A stretch of DNA of 64,000 nucleotides, taken from positions 62,001 through 126,000 of the forward strand of contig JAWDKM010000002.1 in the NCBI GenBank assembly GCA_032464575.1, written 5' to 3'. Origin of the DNA: Pontivivens sp032464575. GTDB lineage: Bacteria; Pseudomonadota; Alphaproteobacteria; Rhodobacterales; Rhodobacteraceae. Below, piece after piece: positions 52,821-61,702 of this stretch. The notes beneath the pieces are model-generated. The model was not told where the DNA came from. It worked only from the letters and a program-made list of their open reading frames with translations, and did no database searches. Made by a program: the position numbers and the translations under genes. The stretch's first letter is position 1; each line of letters begins with the position of its first letter.

Positions 52821-52992
52821 CTACTCGGCCGCATCCGTCCGGAGCGATCCGCCCGGACCGCGCCTACCCGGCGGCGTCCGCCTGTCGAAGCCGGCCCGGA
52901 CCAGATCTACTCGGCGTCATGCGCTTCGAGGAGCCAGCGCAGGCCACATCTACTCGGCGGCGTCCGCCTGGAGGAACCCGCCCGACTGCCGT
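52821..52992. repeat. Four degenerate 43-bp tandem repeats; the last is the 3' end of an ABC exporter gene
   Basis: CTACTCGGC or CTACCCGGC begins exactly at 52821, 52864, 52907 and 52950, each 43 bp apart. Related blocks follow, such as GGCGTCCGCCTG and CCGCCCGGAC. The fourth unit is the stop codon and last codons of the ABC gene at 52950; the other three lie beyond the stop and each keeps a stop-like CTA. Since 43 is not a multiple of three, the copies are not coding continuations. They look like decayed tandem duplications of the gene end. Confidence 0.75.
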
Positions 52993-54788
52993 GCCCAGAA
53001 CGCCGCATAAAGTCCGCCGCGGGCCAGGAGCACGTCGTGCCGCCCCTCCTCAACCACCCGGCCGTCCTCGATCACCACGATCCGGTCCATCCGCGCCAAC
53101 GTGGACAGCCGATGCGCCACCGCGATCACGGTCCGCCCCTCCATCAGCGTATCGAGCGCAGCCTGGACCGCCTGCTCCGTTTCGGAATCGAGCGCCGCCG
53201 TCGCCTCGTCCAGCAGCAGGATCGGCGCGTCCTTGAGGAAGGCGCGCGCGATCGCCACGCGCTGCCGCTGCCCGCCCGACAGCTTCACGCCCCGCTCGCC
53301 GAGCCGCGCGTCGTAACCGGTCCGGCCGTCATGATCGTGCAGCGCCAGCACGAACGCATGCGCCTGGGCGGCCTGCGCCGCGGCGACGACCTCGCCGTCG
53401 GTGGCCTCGGGCCGCCCGTAGGAGATGTTGTCGCGCGCCGAGCGGTTGAACATCGAGGTGTCCTGCCGGACCGTGGCGATCGCATCGCGCAAACTGTCCT
53501 GCGTAAGGTCGCGGATATCGCGGCCATCCAGCGTGATCCGACCGCCCTCCACGTCGCGCAACCGCAACAACAGCTCGAGCGCGGTGGACTTGCCCGCACC
53601 CGACCGGCCCACGAGCCCGACCTTCTCGCCCGCCGCCACACGCAGCGACAGGCCGTCGAGCCCGCCGCCCTCGCGCCGGCCGTACCTGAAGTCCACGTCC
53701 TCGAACGCCACGGCACCCGCGACTGCGCCGGGCGCCGCCGCATCGGGCCGGTCGAGCAGGTCATGCTCCGGCGTGAGCGTGCGCATCCCGTCCTCGATCT
53801 CGCCGATATTGGTGAAGATGCCCATCGCGACGAAGCTGAGCCAGAACGACATCTGCCCGATCCGCGTCGCCAGGAGCCCCGCCATGGCAAGATCGCCCGG
53901 CGTCGCCTGCCCGTCCTGCCACAACCAGATGCCGGCCCCCAGCAGCAGGACCGGCAGCGCACCCGCCAGCACGCCGAGGCCCAGCCGGAACTGAACGGAC
54001 ACGACGCCGAAATCCTGCATCCGCTCGCGCAGGCGGGCCATCGCGTCCTCCGCCGTGTCCCGCTCCCGCGTCGCATGGGCGAAGAGCTTGACCGTCGCGA
54101 TGTTCGACACCGTGTCGACCACATGGCCCGAGAGTGCCGCCCGCGCCGCCGCCCGCGCCCGCGACCGCGTCCGGATCCGCGGCAGCAGCGCGCGGATATA
54201 CAGCGCGTAGATCACGAACCAGCCGCCCAGAAGCAGCCCGAGCCAGCCCGAGACCTGCGAGAGCAGAAGCGTCGCACCGATCAGCACCGACAGCGCGTAG
54301 GTGGCGGAATTCACCAGCTCGTTGAGGATGTTGGCGATGGCCGACACGGTCTGCATCTGCTTTTGCGCGATGCGGCCCGCGAAATCCTCCTCGAAGAAGC
54401 GCAGCGACTGCCCCAGCGTGTGCCGGTTCAGCCGCACCATGGCGAGCGTCGAGGTGTTGGGCAGGACGCCCAGCGAATTGACGGCGGAGGTCACGCCCAT
54501 CATCAGCGGCCGCAGCGCCATGAAGAAGAGCGCCGCCCCCGCCAGCGTCCAGAGGTGACGGTCGGTGAAGCCGGCCGCATCCTCGCTCGCGACCAGATCG
54601 ACCAGGTAGCCGACGAGCCACGCGCCGAACGCCTCGCTCATCCCGAGGAACAGCCCCAGCAGCGCCGCGATGCCGATCACCCGGCCCGAGCCGCGCAGCG
54701 CCCAGCGCAGGAACGGGCGAAGCGTCTGCGGCGGCGGCCCGTCGGCCGGCGCGAAGGCGTCCATCATCTCGGTGAAGAACCGCCTCAT
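52950..54788 (-). CDS. ABC half-transporter (exporter type), second of a pair
   Basis: The 612-aa protein has a six-helix membrane domain (about 30-330) and an ATPase with Walker A GRSGAGKSTALELL, signature LSGGQRQRVAIARA and Walker B ILLLDEATAALDSE. It is an MsbA/MDR-like half-exporter. It is a paralogue of the upstream gene and overlaps it (ATGA), so the two probably make a heterodimer. The substrate is unknown. Its 3' end is followed by decayed copies of itself. Confidence 0.92.
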   Translation of the reverse strand: MRRFFTEMMDAFAPADGPPPQTLRPFLRWALRGSGRVIGIAALLGLFLGMSEAFGAWLVGYLVDLVASEDAAGFTDRHLWTLAGAALFFMALRPLMMGVTSAVNSLGVLPNTSTLAMVRLNRHTLGQSLRFFEEDFAGRIAQKQMQTVSAIANILNELVNSATYALSVLIGATLLLSQVSGWLGLLLGGWFVIYALYIRALLPRIRTRSRARAAARAALSGHVVDTVSNIATVKLFAHATRERDTAEDAMARLRERMQDFGVVSVQFRLGLGVLAGALPVLLLGAGIWLWQDGQATPGDLAMAGLLATRIGQMSFWLSFVAMGIFTNIGEIEDGMRTLTPEHDLLDRPDAAAPGAVAGAVAFEDVDFRYGRREGGGLDGLSLRVAAGEKVGLVGRSGAGKSTALELLLRLRDVEGGRITLDGRDIRDLTQDSLRDAIATVRQDTSMFNRSARDNISYGRPEATDGEVVAAAQAAQAHAFVLALHDHDGRTGYDARLGERGVKLSGGQRQRVAIARAFLKDAPILLLDEATAALDSETEQAVQAALDTLMEGRTVIAVAHRLSTLARMDRIVVIEDGRVVEEGRHDVLLARGGLYAAFWARQSGGFLQADAAE

Positions 54789-56620
54789 TCGGCCACCGCC
54801 AGGAACCCGCCCGACTGCCGCGACCACAGCCGGGCATAGAGGCCGCCTTGCGCCAGCAGCATGTCGTGCGAGCCGTCCTCGACCACATGGCCGCCGTCCA
54901 GCACCAGGATCCGGTCCATCGCCGCGATCGTCGACAGCCGGTGCGCGATGGCGATCACGGTCTTGCCTTCCATCATGCCGTAAAGCGCACCCTGGATCGC
55001 CGCCTCGACCTCGCTGTCCAGAGCGGATGTCGCCTCGTCGAGCACCAGGATCGGCGCGTTCTTCAGCACCACGCGGGCCAGCGCGATCCGTTGCCGCTGT
55101 CCGCCCGACAGCTTCACGCCCCGCTCGCCGACATGGGCGTCGTAGCCGCGCCTGCCTTGCGGGTCCTCGAGCTCCAAGATGAAGTCGTGCGCCTCGACCC
55201 GGCGCGCGGCCGCCTCGATCTCGGCATCGCTGGCACCCGGCGTGCCGTAGCGGATGTTGTCGCGGACCGAACGGTGCAGCAGCGAGGTGTCCTGCGTGAC
55301 CATGCCCACCGCGCGGCGCAGGCTGTCCTGCGTCACGTCGCAGATCGCCTGACCGTCGACCTCGATCCGGCCCTTCTCCGCATCGTGGAAGCGCAGGAGG
55401 AGGTTCACCATCGTGGACTTGCCCGCCCCCGACCGGCCGACGAGGCCCACGCGCTGTCCCGCAGGGATCTCCACATCCACATGTTCCAGCCCCCCCGACG
55501 CCTTGCCGTAGTGGTGGCTCACGTCGCGAAAGGCGATGGCACCGCCCGCCACCTTCAGGTCGTGAGCCGCGTCGGTGTCGGTCAGTTCGATCGGCTGGGC
55601 GATCGTGTCCATCCCCTCGCGCACCACGCCGAGATTCTCGAACAGCGAGGACAGCGCCCACATGATCCAGCCGGTCATCGCGTTCAGGCGCAGCACCAGC
55701 GCCGAGGCCGCGGCCACCGTCCCGACCGACGCCGTGCCCTGCCGCCAGAGCAGCACCGACCAGCCGATCACCGCAACGATCAAGAGGCCGTTGATCAGCA
55801 GCAGGCCCAGCTCCATCAGCGAGATCAGGCGCATCTGCTTCTGGAACTTCTGCCGCGCATCCTCGATCGCCTCGCCGGCGAACAGCTCCTCCTCCCGCGT
55901 GTGGGCGAAGAGCTTCACGGTCTGGATGTTGGTGTAGCTGTCGACGATGCGGCCCGTGATGGCAGAACGCGCGTCCGAAAATTCCTTGGACGCCCGCGCG
56001 ATCCGCGGGATCACGTAGAAGCAGAGCCCGATATACATCACCGACCAGACGATCAGCGGCAGCGTCAGCCGCGCATCCGTCCCGCCCAGCAGCACCAGTG
56101 CGCCCACGAGGTAGATCACCGCATAGACCAGCGCGTCGAAGACCTGGAACGTCGCCTCGCCCGTGGCCGAGGGGGTCTGCATCACGCGGTTCGCGATCCG
56201 CCCGGCGAAGTCGTCCTGGAACCAGCCGACCGACTGGCGCAGCACATGCCGGTGCGAGCGCCAGCGCACCAGCGTTGCGAGGTTCGGCAGCAGCGTCTGG
56301 TTCAGGAGCATCGCGTCCACGATCTGCGCGATCGGTCGCAGGAACAGGATGAAGAGCGCGATGAACAGAAGCTCCAGCCCGTGCTCCGCGATGAAGCTCT
56401 CGGGCGTCGAGCCCTCCAGCAGGTCCACCACCCGGCCCGCGTAGAAGATCAGCCCGATCTCCACCACCGCCACCATCAGGGTGAACAGCGTCGTCCAGAT
56501 CAGGACCTTGCGGAAGGGACGCAGGTACTCGAACAGGAACGGACCCAACCGGTCCGGCGGAGTGTCGCGGTCGGCGTAGGGCTGGTAGGGATCCACCAGC
56601 CGCTCGAAGAAGCCAAACAT
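54785..56620 (-). CDS. ABC half-transporter (exporter type), first of a pair
   Basis: The 611-aa protein has a membrane domain followed by an ATPase with Walker A GRSGAGKSTMVNLLL, signature LSGGQRQRIALARV and ILVLDEATSALDSE. The N-terminal MFGFFERLVDPYQPYADRDT is a common leader in this alphaproteobacterial subfamily. It is about as long as its partner and likely pairs with it. The long frame to 56723 in another phase is a shadow. Confidence 0.92.
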   Translation of the reverse strand: MFGFFERLVDPYQPYADRDTPPDRLGPFLFEYLRPFRKVLIWTTLFTLMVAVVEIGLIFYAGRVVDLLEGSTPESFIAEHGLELLFIALFILFLRPIAQIVDAMLLNQTLLPNLATLVRWRSHRHVLRQSVGWFQDDFAGRIANRVMQTPSATGEATFQVFDALVYAVIYLVGALVLLGGTDARLTLPLIVWSVMYIGLCFYVIPRIARASKEFSDARSAITGRIVDSYTNIQTVKLFAHTREEELFAGEAIEDARQKFQKQMRLISLMELGLLLINGLLIVAVIGWSVLLWRQGTASVGTVAAASALVLRLNAMTGWIMWALSSLFENLGVVREGMDTIAQPIELTDTDAAHDLKVAGGAIAFRDVSHHYGKASGGLEHVDVEIPAGQRVGLVGRSGAGKSTMVNLLLRFHDAEKGRIEVDGQAICDVTQDSLRRAVGMVTQDTSLLHRSVRDNIRYGTPGASDAEIEAAARRVEAHDFILELEDPQGRRGYDAHVGERGVKLSGGQRQRIALARVVLKNAPILVLDEATSALDSEVEAAIQGALYGMMEGKTVIAIAHRLSTIAAMDRILVLDGGHVVEDGSHDMLLAQGGLYARLWSRQSGGFLAVAE

Positions 56621-56641
56621 GGGAACGGGCTCTCGTTCTAC

Positions 56642-56682
56642 CGGGCGCGCAGCCCGACCTGTCCGCCGGGCCTGACACCCGG
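56642..56682 (-). terminator. Two short hairpins after the RTX-Hint gene
   Basis: CGGGC/GCCCG (56642-56646 with 52-56) and CCGGG/CCCGG (56666-56670 with 78-82) lie in the 69-bp gap between the RTX-Hint stop and the ABC exporter start. No T-run is visible. They may reduce read-through into the exporter genes. Confidence 0.35.
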
Positions 56683-56689
56683 CATTGCC

Positions 56690-58816
56690 CTAAGCCATGT
56701 AACGCAGAGGCGCGGCCATGCAACGGGTCCTGACAAGATGACGGGCTTCGCGGCCGCGCCGCTCGGGCCGGGCGGCGGCACCGTACTCTCCGTGCAGCAA
56801 CTCCGGAAACAGGGCCAGCAATTCCAGCCGCGTTGCGTGATCCATGCTGCCAAGCGCCTGTCGGCCGGGGTGGAAGCTCTCGCTGGCGAGGCCGTCGGAA
56901 AAGACGATCTCATGCCGGTCGAAGAGGAGGTGGTGATAGGTCACCTCCGCCACGTCGACCTGCCGGATGCCCCGCCCGTCCACCAGATGCACGGCGGGAA
57001 CCAGTATCTCCACCCCGTCGCTCAGCGGCTCCACCCGGCGCATCACGAGGCGGTGCTGGGGCGAGACGACGATATCGCGTGCGGGGCAGCCGGGGCCGAG
57101 CGCCCCGCGGCGGACCCGGATCGGCCGGAAGGACGGCGACGCACGCAGGTCCGCCCCCGTCAGGTGCCGCCGCCCGATCCAGCGCACCGGTTGCGGACCG
57201 TTGTCCTGCGTGACCACGAGGTCGCCGACCGCGATCTCCTCGATCGGCCGCGGTCCCGTCACGGTCGTGATCGGCGTACCGGTGGCAAAGCAGGGCGGCA
57301 CGCCTGTGTTCGCCGTCTCCAGATCCGTGATCGTCACGTCCTGAAGACGGATCACCGCGCCGTCCGGCAGGGTCACCAGCAGATCGGCACCGGACTGAGT
57401 CGCCGCATCCTCGAGGTCGGAGAACCGGTCGAAGAAGGGCGCGAGGTCGATGAAATCGACGATGTCCCCGCCCGAGATGCGGCGCTGGAAGTCGGTCACC
57501 ACGTCCTCGACCCCGGCCCCGCCGCCGAAGCTCGTCGCCTCGAACCGGTCCGCGCCGGCCCCGCCGGTCAGCGTGTCCGATCCCGCGCCGCCGTCGAGCG
57601 TGTCGTCGCCCTCGGCCACGCTGGGGTTGGTCGAGGTCACCAGTCCCGAATCGGTGAGCTGAACGAGACTGCCCCCGGTGTCCGGCCCGCCGACGGCCAC
57701 CCCCAGCACGTTGAGCCCGGTCCGCTCGAAATACTCGATGGTGATGGTGTAGCTGCCGGGCGTCAGCGTCGTGGTATCGCTGATGGTGCGCGGCGCATGC
57801 ACACTGTCGTCCGATACGACGGGCACCCCGTCGACATAGACCACCGCCCCGTCGTCGGAGGTCAGCTCGAACGCGTAGGTCCCGCCCGTGGTGATCGTGA
57901 TCTCGCCCGTGTAGCGCAACGCGTACTGCTCGGGGTTCGACCCGCCGGCGAAGACCGCCGCGTTCGCGACGCCCAGCCCCGTGATGTCGATCTCGCTCGC
58001 GAAGCCGGTGGCGTCGGCGCCGGTCTCCGGGATCTCGTCGACCGACGCGATGCCCGGGCCGACATTGTAGAACTCGAAGCTGAGGCCCGTGCCCGACGCC
58101 CCCTCGTCGCCCGACAGCGAATCGTCGCCGTCCTCGCCGAAGAGTAGATCGTCGCCGTCCCCGCCGATCAGCACGTCGTTGCCGGGCGTCACTTCGGTAT
58201 TGTCGTCCGGATCGCCGACGAGGCCCGAGGCGAACAGCTCCTCCGTCCCGCTCGTCGCCGGACCCGAGACGTTGACGACGAGGCTCTCGCCACCTCCGTT
58301 CTCGAAGAACAGCACCTCGATGTCGTGGGTGCCCTCCGTCAGGCCGACGGTGCCCGAGCGGGTCCGCACCCCGTGCAGGCCGTCGTTGTCGACGACCTCC
58401 ACCCCGTCGATGAACACCTTCGAACCGTCGTCCGAGGCGGTGGAGAAGGTGTAGGTCCCCGCGTCCCCCGCCCCGATCTCGATCGTGCCCTTGTAACGGA
58501 TGCCGAACTGGTCGGAGTTCCCTTCGCTGTCGTAGAGCGCGGCGAGCGCATCCACGTCGAAATCGTCGATGAAGCCGAAGGCGTCCGCCCCGCTCGTGGG
58601 GATGTCGTCGACGCTGTCGGGATTGAAGGCGAAGTTGAAGAACTCGAAGAACAGGAAGCCCGGTGGTCCGTCGCCCGGCCCCCCGGCGTCACCGCGCAGG
58701 GTATCGTTCCCGCCCGCCCCGTCGAGCGTGTCGGATCCGGTCCCTCCGCTGATGCTGTCGGCGGCGTCCGTTCCGGTCAGGTCATCCTGGCCAACGCCTC
58801 CATCGATCGTGGCCAT
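56690..58816 (-). CDS. Secreted RTX protein with two PA14-like domains and a Hint domain
   Basis: The 708-aa acidic protein has RTX-like motifs (about 15-45), a first PA14-like domain (about 53-185, TYTFSTASDDGSKVFIDGVE), RTX repeats (about 210-238), a second PA14-like domain (about 245-378, YAFELTSDDGAVVYVDGVPV), a further RTX stretch (about 400-425), and a C-terminal Hint domain with Cys509 in PCFATGTPITT and His in VVSPQHRLVM. Hint modules can self-cleave at the Cys. PA14 domains usually bind glycans. No signal peptide is seen, which suits type I secretion. It diverges from hemF. Confidence 0.88.
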   Translation of the reverse strand: MATIDGGVGQDDLTGTDAADSISGGTGSDTLDGAGGNDTLRGDAGGPGDGPPGFLFFEFFNFAFNPDSVDDIPTSGADAFGFIDDFDVDALAALYDSEGNSDQFGIRYKGTIEIGAGDAGTYTFSTASDDGSKVFIDGVEVVDNDGLHGVRTRSGTVGLTEGTHDIEVLFFENGGGESLVVNVSGPATSGTEELFASGLVGDPDDNTEVTPGNDVLIGGDGDDLLFGEDGDDSLSGDEGASGTGLSFEFYNVGPGIASVDEIPETGADATGFASEIDITGLGVANAAVFAGGSNPEQYALRYTGEITITTGGTYAFELTSDDGAVVYVDGVPVVSDDSVHAPRTISDTTTLTPGSYTITIEYFERTGLNVLGVAVGGPDTGGSLVQLTDSGLVTSTNPSVAEGDDTLDGGAGSDTLTGGAGADRFEATSFGGGAGVEDVVTDFQRRISGGDIVDFIDLAPFFDRFSDLEDAATQSGADLLVTLPDGAVIRLQDVTITDLETANTGVPPCFATGTPITTVTGPRPIEEIAVGDLVVTQDNGPQPVRWIGRRHLTGADLRASPSFRPIRVRRGALGPGCPARDIVVSPQHRLVMRRVEPLSDGVEILVPAVHLVDGRGIRQVDVAEVTYHHLLFDRHEIVFSDGLASESFHPGRQALGSMDHATRLELLALFPELLHGEYGAAARPERRGREARHLVRTRCMAAPLRYMA

Positions 58817-58915
58817 GACGGCCCCCACTTACTCCAACACTTCTCATCCCACCGGGTTGCGTGGTTTAAGGACTTCGCCCCGCAAACACCACCTCTCGGA
58901 AAAGGCGACACTTCT

Positions 58916-59809
58916 ATGACCACCGAAATGCGACCGGAAAAGGACCGCGCCGCCGCATGGTTCCGCAAGTTGCGCAACGACATCTGTGCCGCGTTCGAGG
59001 CCCTGGAGGATGCGCAGACCTCCGGCCCCTTCGCCGATCTCGCATCCGGGCGGTTCGAGCGGAAGCGGACCGAGCGGGCCTCCGGCGACGGTTCCGACGC
59101 GGGCGGCGGCGAGATGAGCGTGATGCGCGGCGGGCGCTGTTTCGAGAAGGTCGGCGTCAACATCTCCGAGGTCTACGGCACGTTGGGCGAAGGCGCGCAG
59201 CGCGCCATGGCCGCGCGCAAGGACATGCCCGGCATGGCGGGGGATCCCCGCTTCTGGGCCTCGGGTATCTCCCTCGTCGCCCACATGCGCTCGCCCAAGG
59301 TGCCGGCCGTTCACATGAACACCCGCATGTTCTGGACCCCGCACGGATGGTGGTTCGGCGGCGGCTCCGACCTCAACCCGATGCGGGAGGTCGCCGAGGA
59401 CACCGCCTTCTTCCACGCGCAGCAGGAGGCGGCGTGCGCCCCCCACGGCGCCGACCTCTACCCCCGCTACAAGGAATGGGCGGATGACTACTTCATGATC
59501 CGCCACTGGAACGAGGCGCGCGGGGTGGGCGGCATCTTCTACGACGACCACTGCTCCGGCGACTGGGAGGCGGATTTCGCCTTCACGCAGGATGTGGGCC
59601 GCGCGTTCCTGAAGGCGTTCATCCCCATCGTCGAGAAGCGGATGTTCGAGGAGTGGGACGACGCGGACCGCGCCCACCAGCTCTTCCGCCGGGGGCGCTA
59701 CGCCGAGTTCAACCTCGTCTACGACCGCGGCACGACCTTCGGCCTTCAAACGGGGCACAACCCGGAGGCCGTGCTGATGAGCCTGCCGCCGCTTGCCGCC
59801 TGGCCATGA
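58916..59809 (+). CDS. hemF: Oxygen-dependent coproporphyrinogen III oxidase
   Basis: The 297-aa protein has the HemF signatures GVNISEVYG, HMNTRMFWTPHGWWFGGG and RGTTFGLQTGHNPEAVLMSL. It performs the aerobic step from coproporphyrinogen III to protoporphyrinogen IX in heme or bacteriochlorophyll synthesis. The ATG at 58916 gives the normal length. The stop overlaps the next gene (ATGA). Confidence 0.96.
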   Translation: MTTEMRPEKDRAAAWFRKLRNDICAAFEALEDAQTSGPFADLASGRFERKRTERASGDGSDAGGGEMSVMRGGRCFEKVGVNISEVYGTLGEGAQRAMAARKDMPGMAGDPRFWASGISLVAHMRSPKVPAVHMNTRMFWTPHGWWFGGGSDLNPMREVAEDTAFFHAQQEAACAPHGADLYPRYKEWADDYFMIRHWNEARGVGGIFYDDHCSGDWEADFAFTQDVGRAFLKAFIPIVEKRMFEEWDDADRAHQLFRRGRYAEFNLVYDRGTTFGLQTGHNPEAVLMSLPPLAAWP

Positions 59810-60378
59810 AGATCGCCATCCTCGGCTGGGGCTCCCTGATCTGGGACATCGAGAACCTGGAGCCGCACGTGGCAGGCGACTGGCACATGCGCGGCGGGCC
59901 CGAGCTGCCGATGGAGTTCTCCCGCATCTCGCCGAAACGCAAGATGGGCCTCGTCGTCTGCCTCGACCCGCAGCACGGAGCCGCCTGCCCGACCCACGCG
60001 ATCCCCTCGACCCGCGACCGGCTGTCGGACGCGGTCAGCGACCTCGCCCGGCGGGAGCGGGCGCCGGAGGACCTGATCGGCCGCTGTACCCAGGATGGCG
60101 CCCATGGCCGCCTGCCGGAGGTCAACGCCGCCGTGATGGCATGGTGCCGGATGAGCGGGCATGACGGCGCGGTCTGGACCGACCTAGAGCCCAACTTCCT
60201 CCTGTCCCGCGGCGTGCCGTTCAGCGTGAAGCGCGGCATGGACTACCTGCGCACGCTGCAGGGCGAGAGCCTCGCCGAGGCGCACCGCTACATCGAGGAG
60301 GCGCCGGTGACGACGATGACGCCCCTGCGCCGCGCGCTCGGCACCGATCCATGGTGGCAGGCCCTTCGCGCCGCCTAA
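59806..60378 (+). CDS. Gamma-glutamylcyclotransferase-like protein
   Basis: The 190-aa protein starts MKIAILGWGSLIWDIENLEP, the GxxSLIW pattern of the GGCT/AIG2-like fold, which often acts on gamma-glutamyl amines or glutathione. The catalytic Glu cannot be placed surely. It is coupled to hemF by an ATGA overlap; a shared role with heme synthesis is not obvious. Confidence 0.7.
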   Translation: MKIAILGWGSLIWDIENLEPHVAGDWHMRGGPELPMEFSRISPKRKMGLVVCLDPQHGAACPTHAIPSTRDRLSDAVSDLARRERAPEDLIGRCTQDGAHGRLPEVNAAVMAWCRMSGHDGAVWTDLEPNFLLSRGVPFSVKRGMDYLRTLQGESLAEAHRYIEEAPVTTMTPLRRALGTDPWWQALRAA

Positions 60379-60380
60379 GA

Positions 60381-60428
60381 GTTTTCGACCCGAAAACGCG
60401 TCCGAACGATCTTCGTCCGAAGATCGTT
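60381..60428. terminator. Two perfect palindromes between convergent genes
   Basis: GTTTTCG/CGAAAAC (60381-60397, loop ACC) is followed by an 11-bp perfect stem, AACGATCTTCG (60405-60415) with CGAAGATCGTT (60418-60428) and a 2-base gap. They fill the 54-bp gap between the GGCT-like gene (+) and LysE exporter (-) stops. No strong T-run follows, but position suggests a bidirectional terminator. Confidence 0.6.
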
Positions 60429-60432
60429 GCCC

Positions 60433-61026
60433 TCACGCGAAGATTAGCGCCGCGGAGGCCGCCATCAGCGCGGCCATCCCGGTCATGAATGCCCGCCACA
60501 GCCGCTCGTCCGACAGCAGACGGCCGAGCAGGTGCCCCGCGCTCGTCCAGAACAGGCAGACACCGAGGTTGATGCAGGAAAAGGCGAGCGCCAGCGCCGC
60601 CCCCGCCTCCGCCGGGCCCCGTGTCGCGACGAAGGCGGAGGCGGCCAGCGCCACCGCCCAGACCTTCGGATTGACCCACTGGAACGCCACGGCCTCGATG
60701 AAGGTGAAGGGCCGGTCGCCCGCCTCCGCCCGGCTGGTGCGCGTCGCCCGGAACAGCTTCCACGCCAGCCAAAGGATCCAGCCCGCCGCGATCAGTCGCA
60801 GCGCCAGCGTCAGCGCGGGATAGGCGAGGAGCAGCGCGCCGAGCCCCAACCCGGTCAGTCCCGCCGTCACCCCGACCCCGGTCGCGACGCCCAGCACATG
60901 CGGTACGGTTGCGCGAAACCCGAACCGCGCGCCGGAGGCCGTGAGCAACACGACGTTCGGCCCCGGCGAGAACAGCCCGGCAAAGACGAAGACCGCGAGC
61001 TCCACCGGGATCAGCCCCAGGATCAC
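60433..61026 (-). CDS. LysE-family exporter, second copy
   Basis: The 197-aa membrane protein has about six helices and the family motif SPGPNVVLLTASGARFGFRA and FQWVNPKVWAVALAAS. LysE/RhtB proteins export amino acids or analogues. The GTG start at 61026 overlaps the stop of the first copy (GTGA); no upstream ATG is available in a reasonable position. Confidence 0.88.
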   Translation of the reverse strand: MILGLIPVELAVFVFAGLFSPGPNVVLLTASGARFGFRATVPHVLGVATGVGVTAGLTGLGLGALLLAYPALTLALRLIAAGWILWLAWKLFRATRTSRAEAGDRPFTFIEAVAFQWVNPKVWAVALAASAFVATRGPAEAGAALALAFSCINLGVCLFWTSAGHLLGRLLSDERLWRAFMTGMAALMAASAALIFA

Positions 61027-61631
61027 GGCCGCAGATCCGCGAAGAGCAGGCCGAAGACCGTCATCACGATCAGCCCTGCCATCACCCCGTTGAAGAGCCG
61101 AAGCCGCAGCGGCGTGCGCAAAAACCGCTGCAACGCTGCCCCGAACCCGGCCCAGCCGTTCGCCGAGGTCAGCCCCACCACCGCGTAGACGCCCGAGACC
61201 ACGGCCGCCTCCACCAGCGGCGCGCGGCCCGTCACGAACTGCGAGATCATCGAGATCGCCATGATCCACGCCTTGGGGTTCACCCACTGGAACGCCGTCG
61301 CCTCCAGAAACGTCCAGGGCCGCGCGTTCGTGGCCCCCTCGCCCGGCGGCTTCGCGTTGAAGGTCTTCCACGCGATCCAGAGCAGCAGCGCCGCCCCGAT
61401 CCAGCGCAGCGCCTCCCCCAGCAGAGGCGTGGCGAGGAACACGCCGCCCAGGCCCAGCGCCATCGCAAAGCACATCAGCGGAAAGCCCAGCGCCACCCCC
61501 ATCGCATGCGGCAGCGTCGCGCGGAACCCGAATCGCGCGCCCGACGACGCCAAGAGCGCGTTGTTCGGCCCCGGCGTCCAGACGGTCGCGGCGGCGAGCA
61601 CGAAGATGGCGATCAGGGTCTCAGGCGTCAT
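61023..61631 (-). CDS. LysE-family exporter, first copy
   Basis: The 202-aa membrane protein has TPGPNNALLASSGARFGFRA and FQWVNPKAWIMAISM. It is a tandem paralogue of the next gene, and the two are translationally coupled. The ATG at 61631 gives the usual N-terminal helix; an upstream ATG adds ten residues. Confidence 0.9.
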   Translation of the reverse strand: MTPETLIAIFVLAAATVWTPGPNNALLASSGARFGFRATLPHAMGVALGFPLMCFAMALGLGGVFLATPLLGEALRWIGAALLLWIAWKTFNAKPPGEGATNARPWTFLEATAFQWVNPKAWIMAISMISQFVTGRAPLVEAAVVSGVYAVVGLTSANGWAGFGAALQRFLRTPLRLRLFNGVMAGLIVMTVFGLLFADLRP

Positions 61632-61702
61632 GCGGGGCTCCGGTCGTGCGGAGCGGTACATTCCGCGGGACGCCCCGTCCGGTCAATCGCGGGTTTGTAC
61701 CC

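Noticed and set aside
52950..56723. A 1257-codon frame suggesting a giant ABC protein
   Set aside because: The first half is a shifted reading of the upstream exporter gene; two separate half-transporters with ATGA overlap explain the region.
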